Assembly: GCF_001462455.1 (NCBI RefSeq) | Contig: NZ_LNTD01000086.1 | Location: 1 to 64,000, forward strand | DNA from: Cellulomonas sp. B6 | Lineage (GTDB): Bacteria > Actinomycetota > Actinomycetes > Actinomycetales > Cellulomonadaceae | DNA: 64,000 nt | Direction: 5' to 3' | Shown: piece by piece, positions 44,993 through 53,907 of the stretch | How positions within the stretch are numbered: position 1 is the first letter of the stretch | Layout of the letters: each line of letters starts with the position of its first letter | The notes under the pieces: model-generated | Database searches by the model: none | Told to the model about the DNA's origin: nothing | The model's input: only the letters and a program-made list of their open reading frames with translations | Program-made: the position numbers and the translations under genes

Positions 44993-46231
44993 GTGCCACT
45001 CCGTTCTGCAGTTCCGCACCCGCGAGGCGTCGTCGTCGCGGGCACCCGGTCACCCGGGTTCTGGCTGATCGTCCTGGCGGCCACGGCCGGCTACACGGTG
45101 CTGTCGGCCTCCGCGCCGCTCCTCAACCGCGGGGTCACCGAGGTGCTCGGCCTCGGGGAGGACGTGTCGGGAGGCCTGGTCGCGGTCACCGGTCTCACGG
45201 GAGCGGCGTCCATGGCGCTCGCCGGGGTCGCCGCGAGCAGGTTCGGCCCGCGAGCGGTGACGCTCGTCGGCGCGGTCGTCGCCGTGCTCGGCGTCGCGGT
45301 CGTGCTGCTCGCGTTCACCGTGCCAGCCCTCGCGGTCAGCCGCGTCGTGCACGGCCTCGGCAACGCCGGCGTCACCGTCGCCACCACGGCGTGGATCTCC
45401 GGTACGGCACCGCCCGACGAGCGGGGCCGTGCGCTCGGCTACTACGGCATCAGCGTCTGGGTGGGGCTCGCGCTCGGCCCGCTGCTCGGCGAGAACCTCT
45501 ACGCGGCCGGGGGGAACGGGGCCGCCTGGGCGGGGCTGCTCGTCGTCCAGGCCGTGGTCCTGCTGCTCGCCTCCGGGGTCCGCGGCGTCGGCGCCGGCCG
45601 GGCGGCGGCCGGCGTCCACGCCGCGGCCCGGCCCGCTCGGGACCGTCGCGGTGCGGGGCGCGTGCGCGAGGTCGCGGCCGCCGTGCGCGTGCCCGGCCTC
45701 GTCGCGCTCAGCGCCTGGGGGGCGCAGGGGCTGTTCACGACGTTCCTCGTCCAGCACCTCGAGGCCCGCGGCCTGCCGCCTGCGGGCGCGACCGGCGCCT
45801 CGGCGGTCTTCCTCGTGTTCGCCGCCGCCGTCGTGACCTTCCGCTTCGTGCTCGGCTCGTTGCCGGACCGGGCGGGCCCCGCGGTGACGACCCGGTGGGC
45901 GCTGCTCGTGGTCGCGCTCGGGCTGGTCGTCATGGCGTCCGCCGGGTCGTTCGGGTTCGCCGCCGCCGGCGCCGTCGTGCTCGGCCTCGGCTACGCACCG
46001 CTCTACCCGTCGCTGACGCTCATGAGCACGGCACCGCTCCCGGAGGCCCTGCGTCCCACCGGGATCGGCTTGTTCTCGGCGGCGACGTCCGCCGGGATGG
46101 CGGCCGGCGCCTTCGGGGGCGGGCTGCTGGTCGCCTCGTGGGGGACTGCTCCTGCGCTGCTGTGCGCCGCGGCCGTGCAGGTCGCCGCCGTCGCCGCGGT
46201 GCGGCGCCCACGGGCCGTGGCGGGCGCGTAG
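44993..46231 (+). CDS. Major facilitator superfamily transporter
   Basis: A 412-aa MFS protein with twelve predicted helices, the motif-A-like loop AASRFGPRAVTLVGAV between helices 2 and 3, and a short central loop rich in Arg (GRVREV) before helix 7. It probably exports or imports a compound linked to this catabolic island. GTG at 44993 has GGGAG 6 nt upstream; the operator at 44935 fits this start. It follows gntR on the same strand and ends before a bidirectional terminator. Confidence 0.85.
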   Translation: MPLRSAVPHPRGVVVAGTRSPGFWLIVLAATAGYTVLSASAPLLNRGVTEVLGLGEDVSGGLVAVTGLTGAASMALAGVAASRFGPRAVTLVGAVVAVLGVAVVLLAFTVPALAVSRVVHGLGNAGVTVATTAWISGTAPPDERGRALGYYGISVWVGLALGPLLGENLYAAGGNGAAWAGLLVVQAVVLLLASGVRGVGAGRAAAGVHAAARPARDRRGAGRVREVAAAVRVPGLVALSAWGAQGLFTTFLVQHLEARGLPPAGATGASAVFLVFAAAVVTFRFVLGSLPDRAGPAVTTRWALLVVALGLVVMASAGSFGFAAAGAVVLGLGYAPLYPSLTLMSTAPLPEALRPTGIGLFSAATSAGMAAGAFGGGLLVASWGTAPALLCAAAVQVAAVAAVRRPRAVAGA

Positions 46232-46283
46232 CCCGACGCGGCCGTGCGGAGGCGGCGCGACGGACGACGCGTGGCAGACGCGA

Positions 46284-46318
46284 CGACGCCCGCCGCCCCG
46301 AGGGGACGGCGGGCGTCG
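46284..46318. terminator. Bidirectional terminator between MFS and creatininase genes
   Basis: A 12-bp stem (46284-46295 with 46307-46318) with an inner CCCC/GGGG pair separates two convergent genes of the island. Confidence 0.72.
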
Positions 46319-46331
46319 GGGTGCGTGGCTG

Positions 46332-47138
46332 CTAGCGGGTGCGTTCGGGCTCGGGCTCGCGCACCGCCGCGGCCAGCGCGCGCGCCGTGCGCTCGACGCA
46401 CCGGTCGAACTCGGCGCGCCCGTGCTCGGCGTCCGCCTCCGTGACGTCGTTGCCCCACACGCCCGAGTCGCTCACCTGGTCCATGCGGTAGTCCCAGAAC
46501 GAGTCGACGTCGCGGTGCGAGACCGCACGGTCCATGCGCACGAGTTCGGGGCGCAGGTGCAGCATCACCGACGTCTCGAAGTAGTTGGCGTGCATCAGGG
46601 CGCGGCCGTACCGGACGTGCCCGTCGACCTCCGGGCCCGGGTACATCGTCACGTAGCCGATCGATCGCGCGCGCACGTCGTCGTACCGGGTCCGCAGCTT
46701 CTCGATCGCGACGTCGAGCGCACCGCTGTTCCAGATGTGCCCCGACAGGAAGACGAACTGCCGCACGCCCGAGCGGTACAACGAGTCCGTGAGGTCCTCC
46801 ATCACGGCGACCAGCGTCTCGGGGCGGTAGGTCAGCGTGCCGGGGAAGTCGCCGTGCGACCCCGAGACGCCGACCGCGACGGGCGGCAGCACGGGGATGC
46901 CCGTGATCGCCGAGACCGCGTGCGCGACGGCCGTGTCGATCTCGGTGTCGACGTTGAGCGGCAGGTGCGGGCCGTGCTGCTCGATCGCTCCGACCGGCAC
47001 GACCGCCGCACGCAGCGCCCCGACGACGTCAAGGACGGACGGCCAGTCCAGCTCCTCCCACAGCACGGGAGCTCCCGTGCCGCCCAGCTCGGCGGCGAGC
47101 GCGGGGATGTCGAGGCCTGTCGGGGGCAGCGTCGTCAT
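46332..47138 (-). CDS. Creatininase-family amidohydrolase
   Basis: A 268-aa member of the creatininase/MftE superfamily, which hydrolyses cyclic or activated amides with two metals. Metal ligands Glu, His and Asp are present in VPVGAIEQHGPHLPLNVDTE, and the next block GVSGSHGDFPGT is typical. The third block reads SGHIWNSG, in place of GHYEN of creatininase or GHGGN of other members; the His ligand stays but the Glu does not. ATG at 47138 overlaps the deaminase-like gene stop. Last of a three-gene operon; substrate unknown. Confidence 0.85.
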   Translation of the reverse strand: MTTLPPTGLDIPALAAELGGTGAPVLWEELDWPSVLDVVGALRAAVVPVGAIEQHGPHLPLNVDTEIDTAVAHAVSAITGIPVLPPVAVGVSGSHGDFPGTLTYRPETLVAVMEDLTDSLYRSGVRQFVFLSGHIWNSGALDVAIEKLRTRYDDVRARSIGYVTMYPGPEVDGHVRYGRALMHANYFETSVMLHLRPELVRMDRAVSHRDVDSFWDYRMDQVSDSGVWGNDVTEADAEHGRAEFDRCVERTARALAAAVREPEPERTR

Positions 47139-47608
47139 GCGGGGTCCTTCCGAGAGGGGGCCAGACGTCCGGTCCGGACGTGGCGGTAGGGGAGCAGGTC
47201 GGCGGCGGACGTCGCCGCGACGGCGCCGTCGCGCGCGACCCAGACGGTCGCGTCGGGGCAGTGGTCGGTGAGGATCTCGGCGCAGACGCCGCACGGCTCG
47301 ATGACGCGCGGCGTGGGGTCGCCGGGGCGTCGCAGCACCGCGACGAGCGTGCGGACCTCGTCACCGGCGGCGGCTGCGGACGACAGCACGCCCGACTCGG
47401 CGCAGACCGAGGCCCGGCCCTGGCTGGCCTCGACGTGCAGGCCGGTGACGACACGCCCCGACGCGAGGCGTGCTGCGGCGGCGACCTCGTGCCGGCGCTC
47501 GACGTACCGCTGCTCGAGCAGCCTGAGAGCGACCTCGAGGAGCGCGCGGTCGGGTGCGGGCATCTCCGCGGCGGCCTGCGCCGCCGTCGGACGGTCAACG
47601 ATGGTCAC
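47135..47608 (-). CDS. Cytidine-deaminase-fold enzyme
   Basis: A 157-aa zinc hydrolase of the cytidine deaminase fold: ASVCAESGVLSSA supplies the first Cys ligand and catalytic Glu, and EPCGVCAEIL supplies the last two Cys. The N-terminal helix LLEVALRLLEQRYVERRHEV differs from true cytidine deaminases and recalls blasticidin-S-deaminase-like or amidine-processing relatives. GTG at 47608 overlaps the amidohydrolase stop, and its own stop overlaps the creatininase start, so the three enzymes are strictly co-translated. Likely deaminates an intermediate of the same pathway. Confidence 0.8.
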   Translation of the reverse strand: MTIVDRPTAAQAAAEMPAPDRALLEVALRLLEQRYVERRHEVAAAARLASGRVVTGLHVEASQGRASVCAESGVLSSAAAAGDEVRTLVAVLRRPGDPTPRVIEPCGVCAEILTDHCPDATVWVARDGAVAATSAADLLPYRHVRTGRLAPSRKDPA

Positions 47609-48366
47609 GACCACCCCATGATCCGGGCCATGTTGCCGCCCTCGACCAGCGCGCGGTCGGCGTCGTCGGGGATCGCCTTGGCGATCTTCATGCGCTCGAG
47701 GTCGAAGTCGCTGCCGGGCCACTCCGAGCCCATGAGGATCTTCTCGGCGCCGAGGCGGGCGTAGGCCCGCTTGACGTCCGACATCAGCGTCGCCGAGGTC
47801 TCGAGGAAGACGTGGGCCTGACGCTCGGCGACGATGATCGCCTCGGGGACGTTCCAGACCGCGCCCATGTGGGCGATGATCGTCGGCACGGCGGGGTGGT
47901 CCTTGGTGATCTCCTCGATGGCCAGCGGGGCGCAGAACGCGTCGTCGAGCGCGTTGATCAGCACCGGGATGCCGAGCTCGGCGCAGACCTCGAAGACCGG
48001 GTCGAGCAGGCCGTGGTCGGCGACGTGGTAGCCGTGCATGCTCGGGTGCAGCTTGAGACCGACGAGCCCGGCGTCGACGAACCGGCGGACCTGGTCGACC
48101 GCGTCGTCGTCCTGCGGCATGACCTGCCCGAAGCCGAACAGCCGGTCGGGGTGCCGGGCGACGAGGTCGGCGAGGAAGTCGTTCTCGATGCGCTGCGCGA
48201 GCGAGCAGACCATCGCCCGGTCGACCCCTGCCGCGTCCATGCGGCCGATGATCCGGGCCGGGTCGAACGGCGTGTACGGGGGAGCGGGCTGACCGGGGCG
48301 CACGCCGGTCAGGTAGTCGCTGCGCCCGCGGACGTCCTGGGTCGTGTTGTACGCGTCGATGATCAT
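47605..48366 (-). CDS. Amidohydrolase-2 family TIM-barrel hydrolase
   Basis: A 253-aa amidohydrolase_2 (PF04909-type) protein. It starts MIIDAYNTTQDVRG where most relatives have DxHxH, so one usual metal ligand block is missing. Later blocks are present: VGLKLHPSMHGYH (His), IIAHMGAVWNVPEAI (His) and ILMGSEWPGSD (Asp/Glu). It may bind a single metal, or act as a decarboxylase or lactonase. ATG at 48366 lies 35 nt from the operator at 48401. First gene of the minus-strand operon. Confidence 0.8.
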   Translation of the reverse strand: MIIDAYNTTQDVRGRSDYLTGVRPGQPAPPYTPFDPARIIGRMDAAGVDRAMVCSLAQRIENDFLADLVARHPDRLFGFGQVMPQDDDAVDQVRRFVDAGLVGLKLHPSMHGYHVADHGLLDPVFEVCAELGIPVLINALDDAFCAPLAIEEITKDHPAVPTIIAHMGAVWNVPEAIIVAERQAHVFLETSATLMSDVKRAYARLGAEKILMGSEWPGSDFDLERMKIAKAIPDDADRALVEGGNMARIMGWS

Positions 48367-48400
48367 CGGCTGTCGCCCTCCGGCTTCGTGGTCTGCTCCA

Positions 48401-48416
48401 GAATGGATCCAATCTA
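48401..48416 (-). promoter_or_regulatory. GntR operator and -10 element before the hydrolase operon
   Basis: On the minus strand TAGATT (-10 match) runs into TTGGATCCATTC. The composite equals the element at 48578 in layout and is near-palindromic. Confidence 0.7.
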
Positions 48417-48577
48417 GCCCATCGGGATCCGGTGCGGCATGCGACGGGCCGGGTCGGGGCATTGTCGCGCACGTCGGTCGGCCGTGGCGTGGCGCGTTTC
48501 ACATGCGTCTTCACGGCGCACCGGGGGGTCGTCACACGGCGGAAACACGCGCGATGCCCCGCCGACACATCGATCGG

Positions 48578-48592
48578 TAGATTGGATACATG
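48578..48592 (+). promoter_or_regulatory. GntR operator and -10 element before the ABC importer operon
   Basis: TAGATTGGATACATG: the -10-like TAGATT overlaps the GGATACA core, 73 nt before the binding-protein ATG. The 298-bp divergent region 48367-48664 otherwise shows no gene. Confidence 0.7.
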
Positions 48593-48664
48593 TTGGTGGT
48601 CTGGGCGGTGGGCAGTCGCCGCGGACGGTCGACTCCCTCGTCCCTCCCCCTCGTTGGAGCAACC

Positions 48665-50239
48665 ATGGCCAGGAAGTCCCTCGCCGCCCTCTCGCTCGTG
48701 GCCGCGGTCGGTGTCGCGCTCACCGCGTGCTCGTCCGGCGGCCCGGCGCAGAGCGGTGGCGCGACCGGTGCCGCCGCGCGCGACACGATCAACACGGTGC
48801 TCTGGTACGCGCCGTCCAACTTCGACCCCGCGACGACCGCGAGCTCGCCCGACTACACCGCGGCCCGGCTCGGCTTCGACACCCTGCTCCGCAAGGGCGA
48901 CGACGGCGGGTACGTCGGCGGGCTCGCGACCGACTGGCAGGCGGAGTCCGCCTCGGCGTACGTGTTCACGATCCGCGACGACGCGACCTGCTCCGACGGC
49001 ACCCCGATCACGGCGCAGGTGGTCGCCGACTCCCTGACCTACCTGACCACGTCGGAGGCCGCAGGTGCCAAGAACTGGTCGGGGCTCGCCTTCGGCCCCG
49101 GCACCCCGACGTTCACGGTCGACGAGCAGGCGGGCACGCTGCGGGTCGACCTGAGCGAGCCCTACTCGCAGCTGCTCGGCGGTGTGACGCTCGAGGGCAC
49201 CGGGGTCATCTGCCCGGCGGGCCTCGCGGACCCCGAGGGACTCGCCGCGGGGGCCGTCGACGGCGCCTTCTCGGGCCCGTACACGCTCACCGCGTACTCG
49301 GCTGGCGTCAGTGCGACCTACACGCTGCGCGATGATTACGACGCCTGGCCGGCGTGGGAGGGCCTCGAGGGCACCCCGGCGACGACCATCAACATCACGG
49401 TCGAGTCGGACTCCAACACCAGTGCCAACCTCCTCGCGTCCGGCGGGCTCGACGTCGCCCGGTTCTACGACGCGAATGCCACGCGGTTCGTCGACGACGA
49501 CGCGTTCTCCTACGTCACCGACAACGCGACCGCCAACACGCTGCTGTTCAACGAGGACCCGTCCTCTGTCTTCGCCACCGACCGCGACCTGCGCGCCGCC
49601 GTCGCGCAGGCCGTCTCGGCGCAGGCGTTCAACGCCGCCGCGCTCGACGGGCTCGGCAACCTCATGACCTCGGTCACCGACTCCGGCTTCGCGTGCGTCT
49701 CGGACGACGAGTCCCTGCTGCAGGAGTACGACCCGACGGCCGCGGCGACGACCCTGGCCGGCACGACCGTCCGGCTGCTCACCATGACCAACTGGGCGCC
49801 CGCGGTGGACTACGTGACCGAGGCCCTCTCCGCCGCGGGTGCCACGGTGCAGGTGACCTCGCTCGACGCGTCGGAGTGGGCCAAGCAGCTGCGCACCGAG
49901 CCCACGACGTGGGACCTCACGATCCGTGGCGAGGCGAACTCCTCCGGCCTGGTGCACCAGGCGCTGCTCACCAAGATCGGTCCGTCCTTCACCGAGGGCG
50001 GCTCGAACTACACGAGCTCGGACAACCCCGAGGGTGAGGCGTTCCTGGCGGCGGCGCTGGCCAGCTCGGACCCCGACGAGCAGTGCACGAACCTCCTCGC
50101 CGCGCAGCGCACGGTGCTCGAGCGCGTGGACGTCGCGCCGCTCGCCACCAGCACGCACTACATCGTTGCCCGTGAGGGCGTGCGGGCCACCACGTTCTCT
50201 GGCTACTGGGACGTGACCGCGCTGCGCCTGACCTCCTGA
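48665..50239 (+). CDS. ABC importer solute-binding lipoprotein, family 5
   Basis: A 524-aa family-5 (peptide/opine/nickel type) binding protein. The signal peptide ends in lipobox LTAC (Cys22). The family block NTVLWYAPSNFDPATTASS opens the mature part, and TFTIRDDATCSDGTPITAQVVADSL-like text (here FTIRDDATCSDGTPITAQ) marks the domain. ATG at 48665 has TTGGAG 5 nt upstream; an in-frame start 75 nt earlier lacks a signal. It delivers the island substrate to the permeases that follow. The ligand is probably a small amide or peptide-like compound (inference). Confidence 0.9.
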   Translation: MARKSLAALSLVAAVGVALTACSSGGPAQSGGATGAAARDTINTVLWYAPSNFDPATTASSPDYTAARLGFDTLLRKGDDGGYVGGLATDWQAESASAYVFTIRDDATCSDGTPITAQVVADSLTYLTTSEAAGAKNWSGLAFGPGTPTFTVDEQAGTLRVDLSEPYSQLLGGVTLEGTGVICPAGLADPEGLAAGAVDGAFSGPYTLTAYSAGVSATYTLRDDYDAWPAWEGLEGTPATTINITVESDSNTSANLLASGGLDVARFYDANATRFVDDDAFSYVTDNATANTLLFNEDPSSVFATDRDLRAAVAQAVSAQAFNAAALDGLGNLMTSVTDSGFACVSDDESLLQEYDPTAAATTLAGTTVRLLTMTNWAPAVDYVTEALSAAGATVQVTSLDASEWAKQLRTEPTTWDLTIRGEANSSGLVHQALLTKIGPSFTEGGSNYTSSDNPEGEAFLAAALASSDPDEQCTNLLAAQRTVLERVDVAPLATSTHYIVAREGVRATTFSGYWDVTALRLTS

Positions 50240-50322
50240 CCCTCGGCCCCCTCCGGCAGGTCGTCCTGCGACCCGCCGGAGGGCGCCGCGCCCGGCGTCC
50301 CCGTCCCCCGAGGAGCACGCGC

Positions 50323-51369
50323 ATGACCACCACGCTCACCGCGAGCGACCCCACCGCCGGCACCGGTGCGCCCGCCACGACCGGCGGTCACCGCGCCGGG
50401 TCGCGCGCCACCCTGTGGCGGCGCTTCCTCGTCCGCCGCCTGCTCGGCGTCGTGGTCAACGTCGGGCTGCTCGTGCTGCTGACGTTCTTCATCGTCCAGC
50501 TCATCCCGGGCGACCCGGCCACCGCCATCGCCGGGGAGAACGCGACGCTCGCCCAGGTCGAGCAGGTCCGGCAGCAGCTCGGGCTGGACCAGCCGCTCAC
50601 GACGCAGCTCGGCGGGTACGTCTCCGGGGTGCTGCACGGCGACTTCGGCACGTCGTTCCGCTACGGCCTGCCGGCCACGACGATCGTGCTCACGGCCCTG
50701 CCCTACACGTTGTCGATCGCCGCGGCGGCCGTGACGATCGTCCTGGTCGTCGGGTCGAGCGTCGGCGTCGTCGTGGGCATCGCGACCCGGGGCGACCGCA
50801 ACCGCTGGCTCGACCGCGTCTTCAACGCGGTGACCGGCGTCATGCAGGCCGTCCCGTCGTACCTGCAGGCGACGCTGCTCGTGCTGGTCTTCGCGGTGTG
50901 GCTCACGGTCCTTCCACCGGCCTACACGCTCGCCTACGGGCCGGTCGAGTCGGCGATCCTGCCGGTCGTGGCGCTGTCGATCGGCGGCACGTCGTCCGTC
51001 GCCCGCATCGTGCGCCGCGAGGCCGCCGTCGCGCAGGAGCTGGACTACATGCGCACCGCCCGGGGCTGGCGCCTGCCGCCGGTCCGCACGTACGCCAAGC
51101 ACCTGCTGCCGAACCTGCTCACGACGACGCTGACGCTGTCCGGGATCATCCTCACCTCGATGCTCGGGTCGGCGCTCATCGTCGAGACCGTGTTCGCGTG
51201 GCCGGGCCTCGGCAGCACCGTCATCCAGGCCATCGCCGTCGACAAGGACTACCCGGTGATCCAGGCCGCCGTCTTCGTGATCGGCACGGTGTCCATCCTC
51301 ATCACGCTCGTGATCGACGTCGTGCTCGGCCTCGTCGACCCCCGCACCCTGGGAGGCAGGAATGACTGA
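50323..51369 (+). CDS. ABC importer permease, DppB type
   Basis: A 348-aa permease with six membrane helices. The N-terminal GDPATAIAGENAT loop and the DFGTSFRYGLP block are typical of DppB/OppB, and the EAA loop reads EAAVAQELDYMRTARGWRLP. It overlaps the next gene by 8 bp. It forms the membrane channel with the permease half of the following fusion protein. ATG at 50323 follows CGAGGAGCACGCGC. Confidence 0.92.
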   Translation: MTTTLTASDPTAGTGAPATTGGHRAGSRATLWRRFLVRRLLGVVVNVGLLVLLTFFIVQLIPGDPATAIAGENATLAQVEQVRQQLGLDQPLTTQLGGYVSGVLHGDFGTSFRYGLPATTIVLTALPYTLSIAAAAVTIVLVVGSSVGVVVGIATRGDRNRWLDRVFNAVTGVMQAVPSYLQATLLVLVFAVWLTVLPPAYTLAYGPVESAILPVVALSIGGTSSVARIVRREAAVAQELDYMRTARGWRLPPVRTYAKHLLPNLLTTTLTLSGIILTSMLGSALIVETVFAWPGLGSTVIQAIAVDKDYPVIQAAVFVIGTVSILITLVIDVVLGLVDPRTLGGRND

Positions 51370-53110
51370 GGCGCTGGCGGCGTCCCCCGTCGCGGTGACG
51401 GCCGCGCCCGACCGCGCACGACGGTTCGCCTGGAACGGGACGCTGGTCGTCGGGCTGGTGATGTCCGGGGTCGTCCTGCTCGTCGCTGTGGTCGCACCGT
51501 TCGTGCTGACGGAGCGTGCGACCGCGCTCAGCCCCGACGCCGGGCTCGGGAGCGTGCCCGGCCACCTGCTCGGCACGGACACCCTGGGGCGCGACATGCT
51601 CGCCCGCACGCTCGTGGCCACGCGGCTCACCGTCGTCATGGCGCTCGCCGCGACCGTGATCGCGGGCGTCGCAGGCGTCGCGATCGGCGTCGGGGTGTGG
51701 CTCGCGCCGCGGCGCGTGCGCGAGCTCGGCCTGCGGGCGATCGAGTTCGCGGTGTCGTACCCGACACTCCTGGTCGCGATCATGATCGCCGCGATCCTCG
51801 GGCAGAGCGCGACCACGGTGGTCGTCGCGATCGGCCTCGCCAACGTCGCCGGGTTCGCGCGGCTCACCGCCAACCTCGCGGCGGGGCTCTCGCAGCGCGA
51901 CTTCGTGGCGACCGCGCGCCTCGTGGGCGTGCCGCCGCTCCGGCTCGCGACGCGGCACATCCTGCCGAACATGGCCGAGCCGATGCTCATCCTGCTGACG
52001 CAGACCCTCGCGGGTGCGCTCGTGGAGATCTCGGGCCTGTCGTTCGTCGGCCTCGGGTCGCAGAACCCGTCCTTCGACCTCGGCACCCTGCTGCAGGACG
52101 CGCTCGGGAAGCTCGGCACCAACCCCGTCCTCGTCGTCGGGCCCGCGTGCGCCCTCGTGTTCACCTCGCTCGCGGCGCTGTTCGTCGGCGACGGCCTGGC
52201 CGCTGCCGCCAACCCCCGCTCGATCGGCACGCGGGCGCGGCTGCGACGTGCGGCAGGCGCAGACACGGGCACGGCTGCGGCCGCTCCGGCGGACCCGCGC
52301 CGGCTGCTCACCGTGGAGCACGTCACCGTGACGCACACCCGCACCGGGCGCGAGCTCGTGCGCGACGTGTCGTTCCACCTCGACCGCGGGGAGATCCTCG
52401 GGATCGTGGGGGAGTCCGGCTCGGGCAAGTCGCTGACCGCCTCGGTCGTCTCGCGCCTGCTCCCCGAGGGACTCACGGCCACGGCCGCGCGGCTCGAGCT
52501 CGCCGGCACGGACCTGCTCGGCACGGTCTCGCCGGCCGAGCTCGCGACCCGGATCGGCCTGGTCTACCAGGACCCGGGCACGTCGCTGAACCCCGCCCTC
52601 ACGCTGGGCGCACAGCTCACCGACGTGCTCACCGTCCACCGCGGCCTGTCGCGCCGGGTGGCGCGCGAGCGCGTCGCCGCCGGGTTCCGCAGCGTCGTGC
52701 TGCCCGACCCGCAGGGGCACCTGCGGCAGCTCCCGCACGAGCTGTCGGGCGGCATGAAGCAGCGCGCCATGATCGCCTCCGCGATGAGCACCGAGCCGGA
52801 CCTGCTCGTCGCCGACGAGCCGACCACCGCGCTCGACGTCACCGTGCAGCGCGAGGTGCTGTCGATCATCCGCCGGATGAACGCCGAGGCCGGCACCGCC
52901 GTGCTCGTCATCTCCCACGACATCGGCGTGGTGCGACGGCTCTGCGACCGGGTCCTGGTGATGAAGGACGGTCAGGTCGTCGAGGAGGTCACGTCGCCCG
53001 GGCAGCTCACCGTCGACGCCGTCAGCCACCCCTACACCCGCCGGCTGCTGGCCGCGACGCCGTCGGTCGTCGTGCCGGTGGCACCCGACGCCGAGGAGGC
53101 CGCCCGATGA
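51362..53110 (+). CDS. Fused ABC permease (DppC type) and ATPase (DppD type)
   Basis: A 582-aa fusion. Residues 1-285 are a six-helix DppC permease with GTDTLGRDMLART and the EAA-like ATARLVGVPPLRLATRHILP. After an Ala/Arg linker (about 285-312), residues 313-575 are an ATPase: GESGSGKS (Walker A), LSGGMKQRAMIASAM (signature), LLVADEPTTALD (Walker B) and VISHD. Separate genes are the rule in Dpp/Opp systems, though such fusions occur in actinobacteria. ATG at 51362 overlaps the DppB gene; its stop overlaps the next ATPase gene (ATGA). Confidence 0.9.
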   Translation: MTEALAASPVAVTAAPDRARRFAWNGTLVVGLVMSGVVLLVAVVAPFVLTERATALSPDAGLGSVPGHLLGTDTLGRDMLARTLVATRLTVVMALAATVIAGVAGVAIGVGVWLAPRRVRELGLRAIEFAVSYPTLLVAIMIAAILGQSATTVVVAIGLANVAGFARLTANLAAGLSQRDFVATARLVGVPPLRLATRHILPNMAEPMLILLTQTLAGALVEISGLSFVGLGSQNPSFDLGTLLQDALGKLGTNPVLVVGPACALVFTSLAALFVGDGLAAAANPRSIGTRARLRRAAGADTGTAAAAPADPRRLLTVEHVTVTHTRTGRELVRDVSFHLDRGEILGIVGESGSGKSLTASVVSRLLPEGLTATAARLELAGTDLLGTVSPAELATRIGLVYQDPGTSLNPALTLGAQLTDVLTVHRGLSRRVARERVAAGFRSVVLPDPQGHLRQLPHELSGGMKQRAMIASAMSTEPDLLVADEPTTALDVTVQREVLSIIRRMNAEAGTAVLVISHDIGVVRRLCDRVLVMKDGQVVEEVTSPGQLTVDAVSHPYTRRLLAATPSVVVPVAPDAEEAAR

Positions 53111-53907
53111 GCGACACCATCGTGAACGTGGAGGGGCTGGACGTGCGCTTCGGGTCGGCGCACGTGCTGCGGGACGTGTCGCTCGCGCTGGACCGCGGGC
53201 GCACGGTCGGCGTGGTGGGGGAGTCCGGGTCGGGCAAGTCGACGCTCGCCAAGACGATGGTCGGCCTGCACCAGCCGTCCGCGGGGCAGGTGTGGGTCGA
53301 CGGCATCGACGTCGCGCAGGCGGGCCGTCGCGAGCTCGCCGCGTACCGGCGGCGCGTCCAGATGATCCCGCAGGACCCGTTCTCCTCGCTGTCGCCCCGG
53401 CAGACCATCGGTCAGACCCTCGCCGAGGCCGTCGACCCGGCGCGGGCGCGCGTCGGCCGGCACCGCGACCTCATCGCCACGTGGCTCGAGCGCGTGGGCC
53501 TGCCCGCCGACGTCATGCACCGGTACCCGCACGAGTTCTCGGGCGGCCAGCGGCAGCGGATCGCGATCGCGCGGGGCCTGATCGTCGAGCCGTCCCTCGT
53601 GATCGCCGACGAGATCACGTCGGCCCTCGACGTCTCGGTGCAGGCGCAGATCCTCGAGCTGCTCGCGGGCATCAAGCAGTCGCTCGGCCTGACGATGATG
53701 TTCATCTCGCACAATCTCGCGGTCGTGCAGCGCGTCAGCGACGAGGTGGTCGTGCTCTACGGCGGCGCCGTCGTGGAGCGGGGCCCGGTCGGGGAGATCT
53801 TCGCGCACCCGCAGCACTGGTACACCCGGGCGCTGCTCGCGGCCGACCCCGGCTCCCCGGGGTTCTCTCTGGACGTCGAGCGCACGCCGCGCGGCGCGGC
53901 CGCGTGA
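53107..53907 (+). CDS. ABC importer ATPase, DppF type
   Basis: A 266-aa ATPase: GESGSGKSTLAKTMVG (Walker A), IPQDPFSSLSPRQTIG (Q-loop), FSGGQRQRIAIARGL (signature), LVIADEITSALD (Walker B) and ISHNLAVV (H-loop). The end, HPQHWYTRALLAADPGSP, matches the C-terminal peptide/opine-type extension. It pairs with the ATPase half of the upstream fusion. ATG overlaps that stop, and its stop overlaps the GTG of the amidohydrolase gene. Confidence 0.92.
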   Translation: MSDTIVNVEGLDVRFGSAHVLRDVSLALDRGRTVGVVGESGSGKSTLAKTMVGLHQPSAGQVWVDGIDVAQAGRRELAAYRRRVQMIPQDPFSSLSPRQTIGQTLAEAVDPARARVGRHRDLIATWLERVGLPADVMHRYPHEFSGGQRQRIAIARGLIVEPSLVIADEITSALDVSVQAQILELLAGIKQSLGLTMMFISHNLAVVQRVSDEVVVLYGGAVVERGPVGEIFAHPQHWYTRALLAADPGSPGFSLDVERTPRGAAA

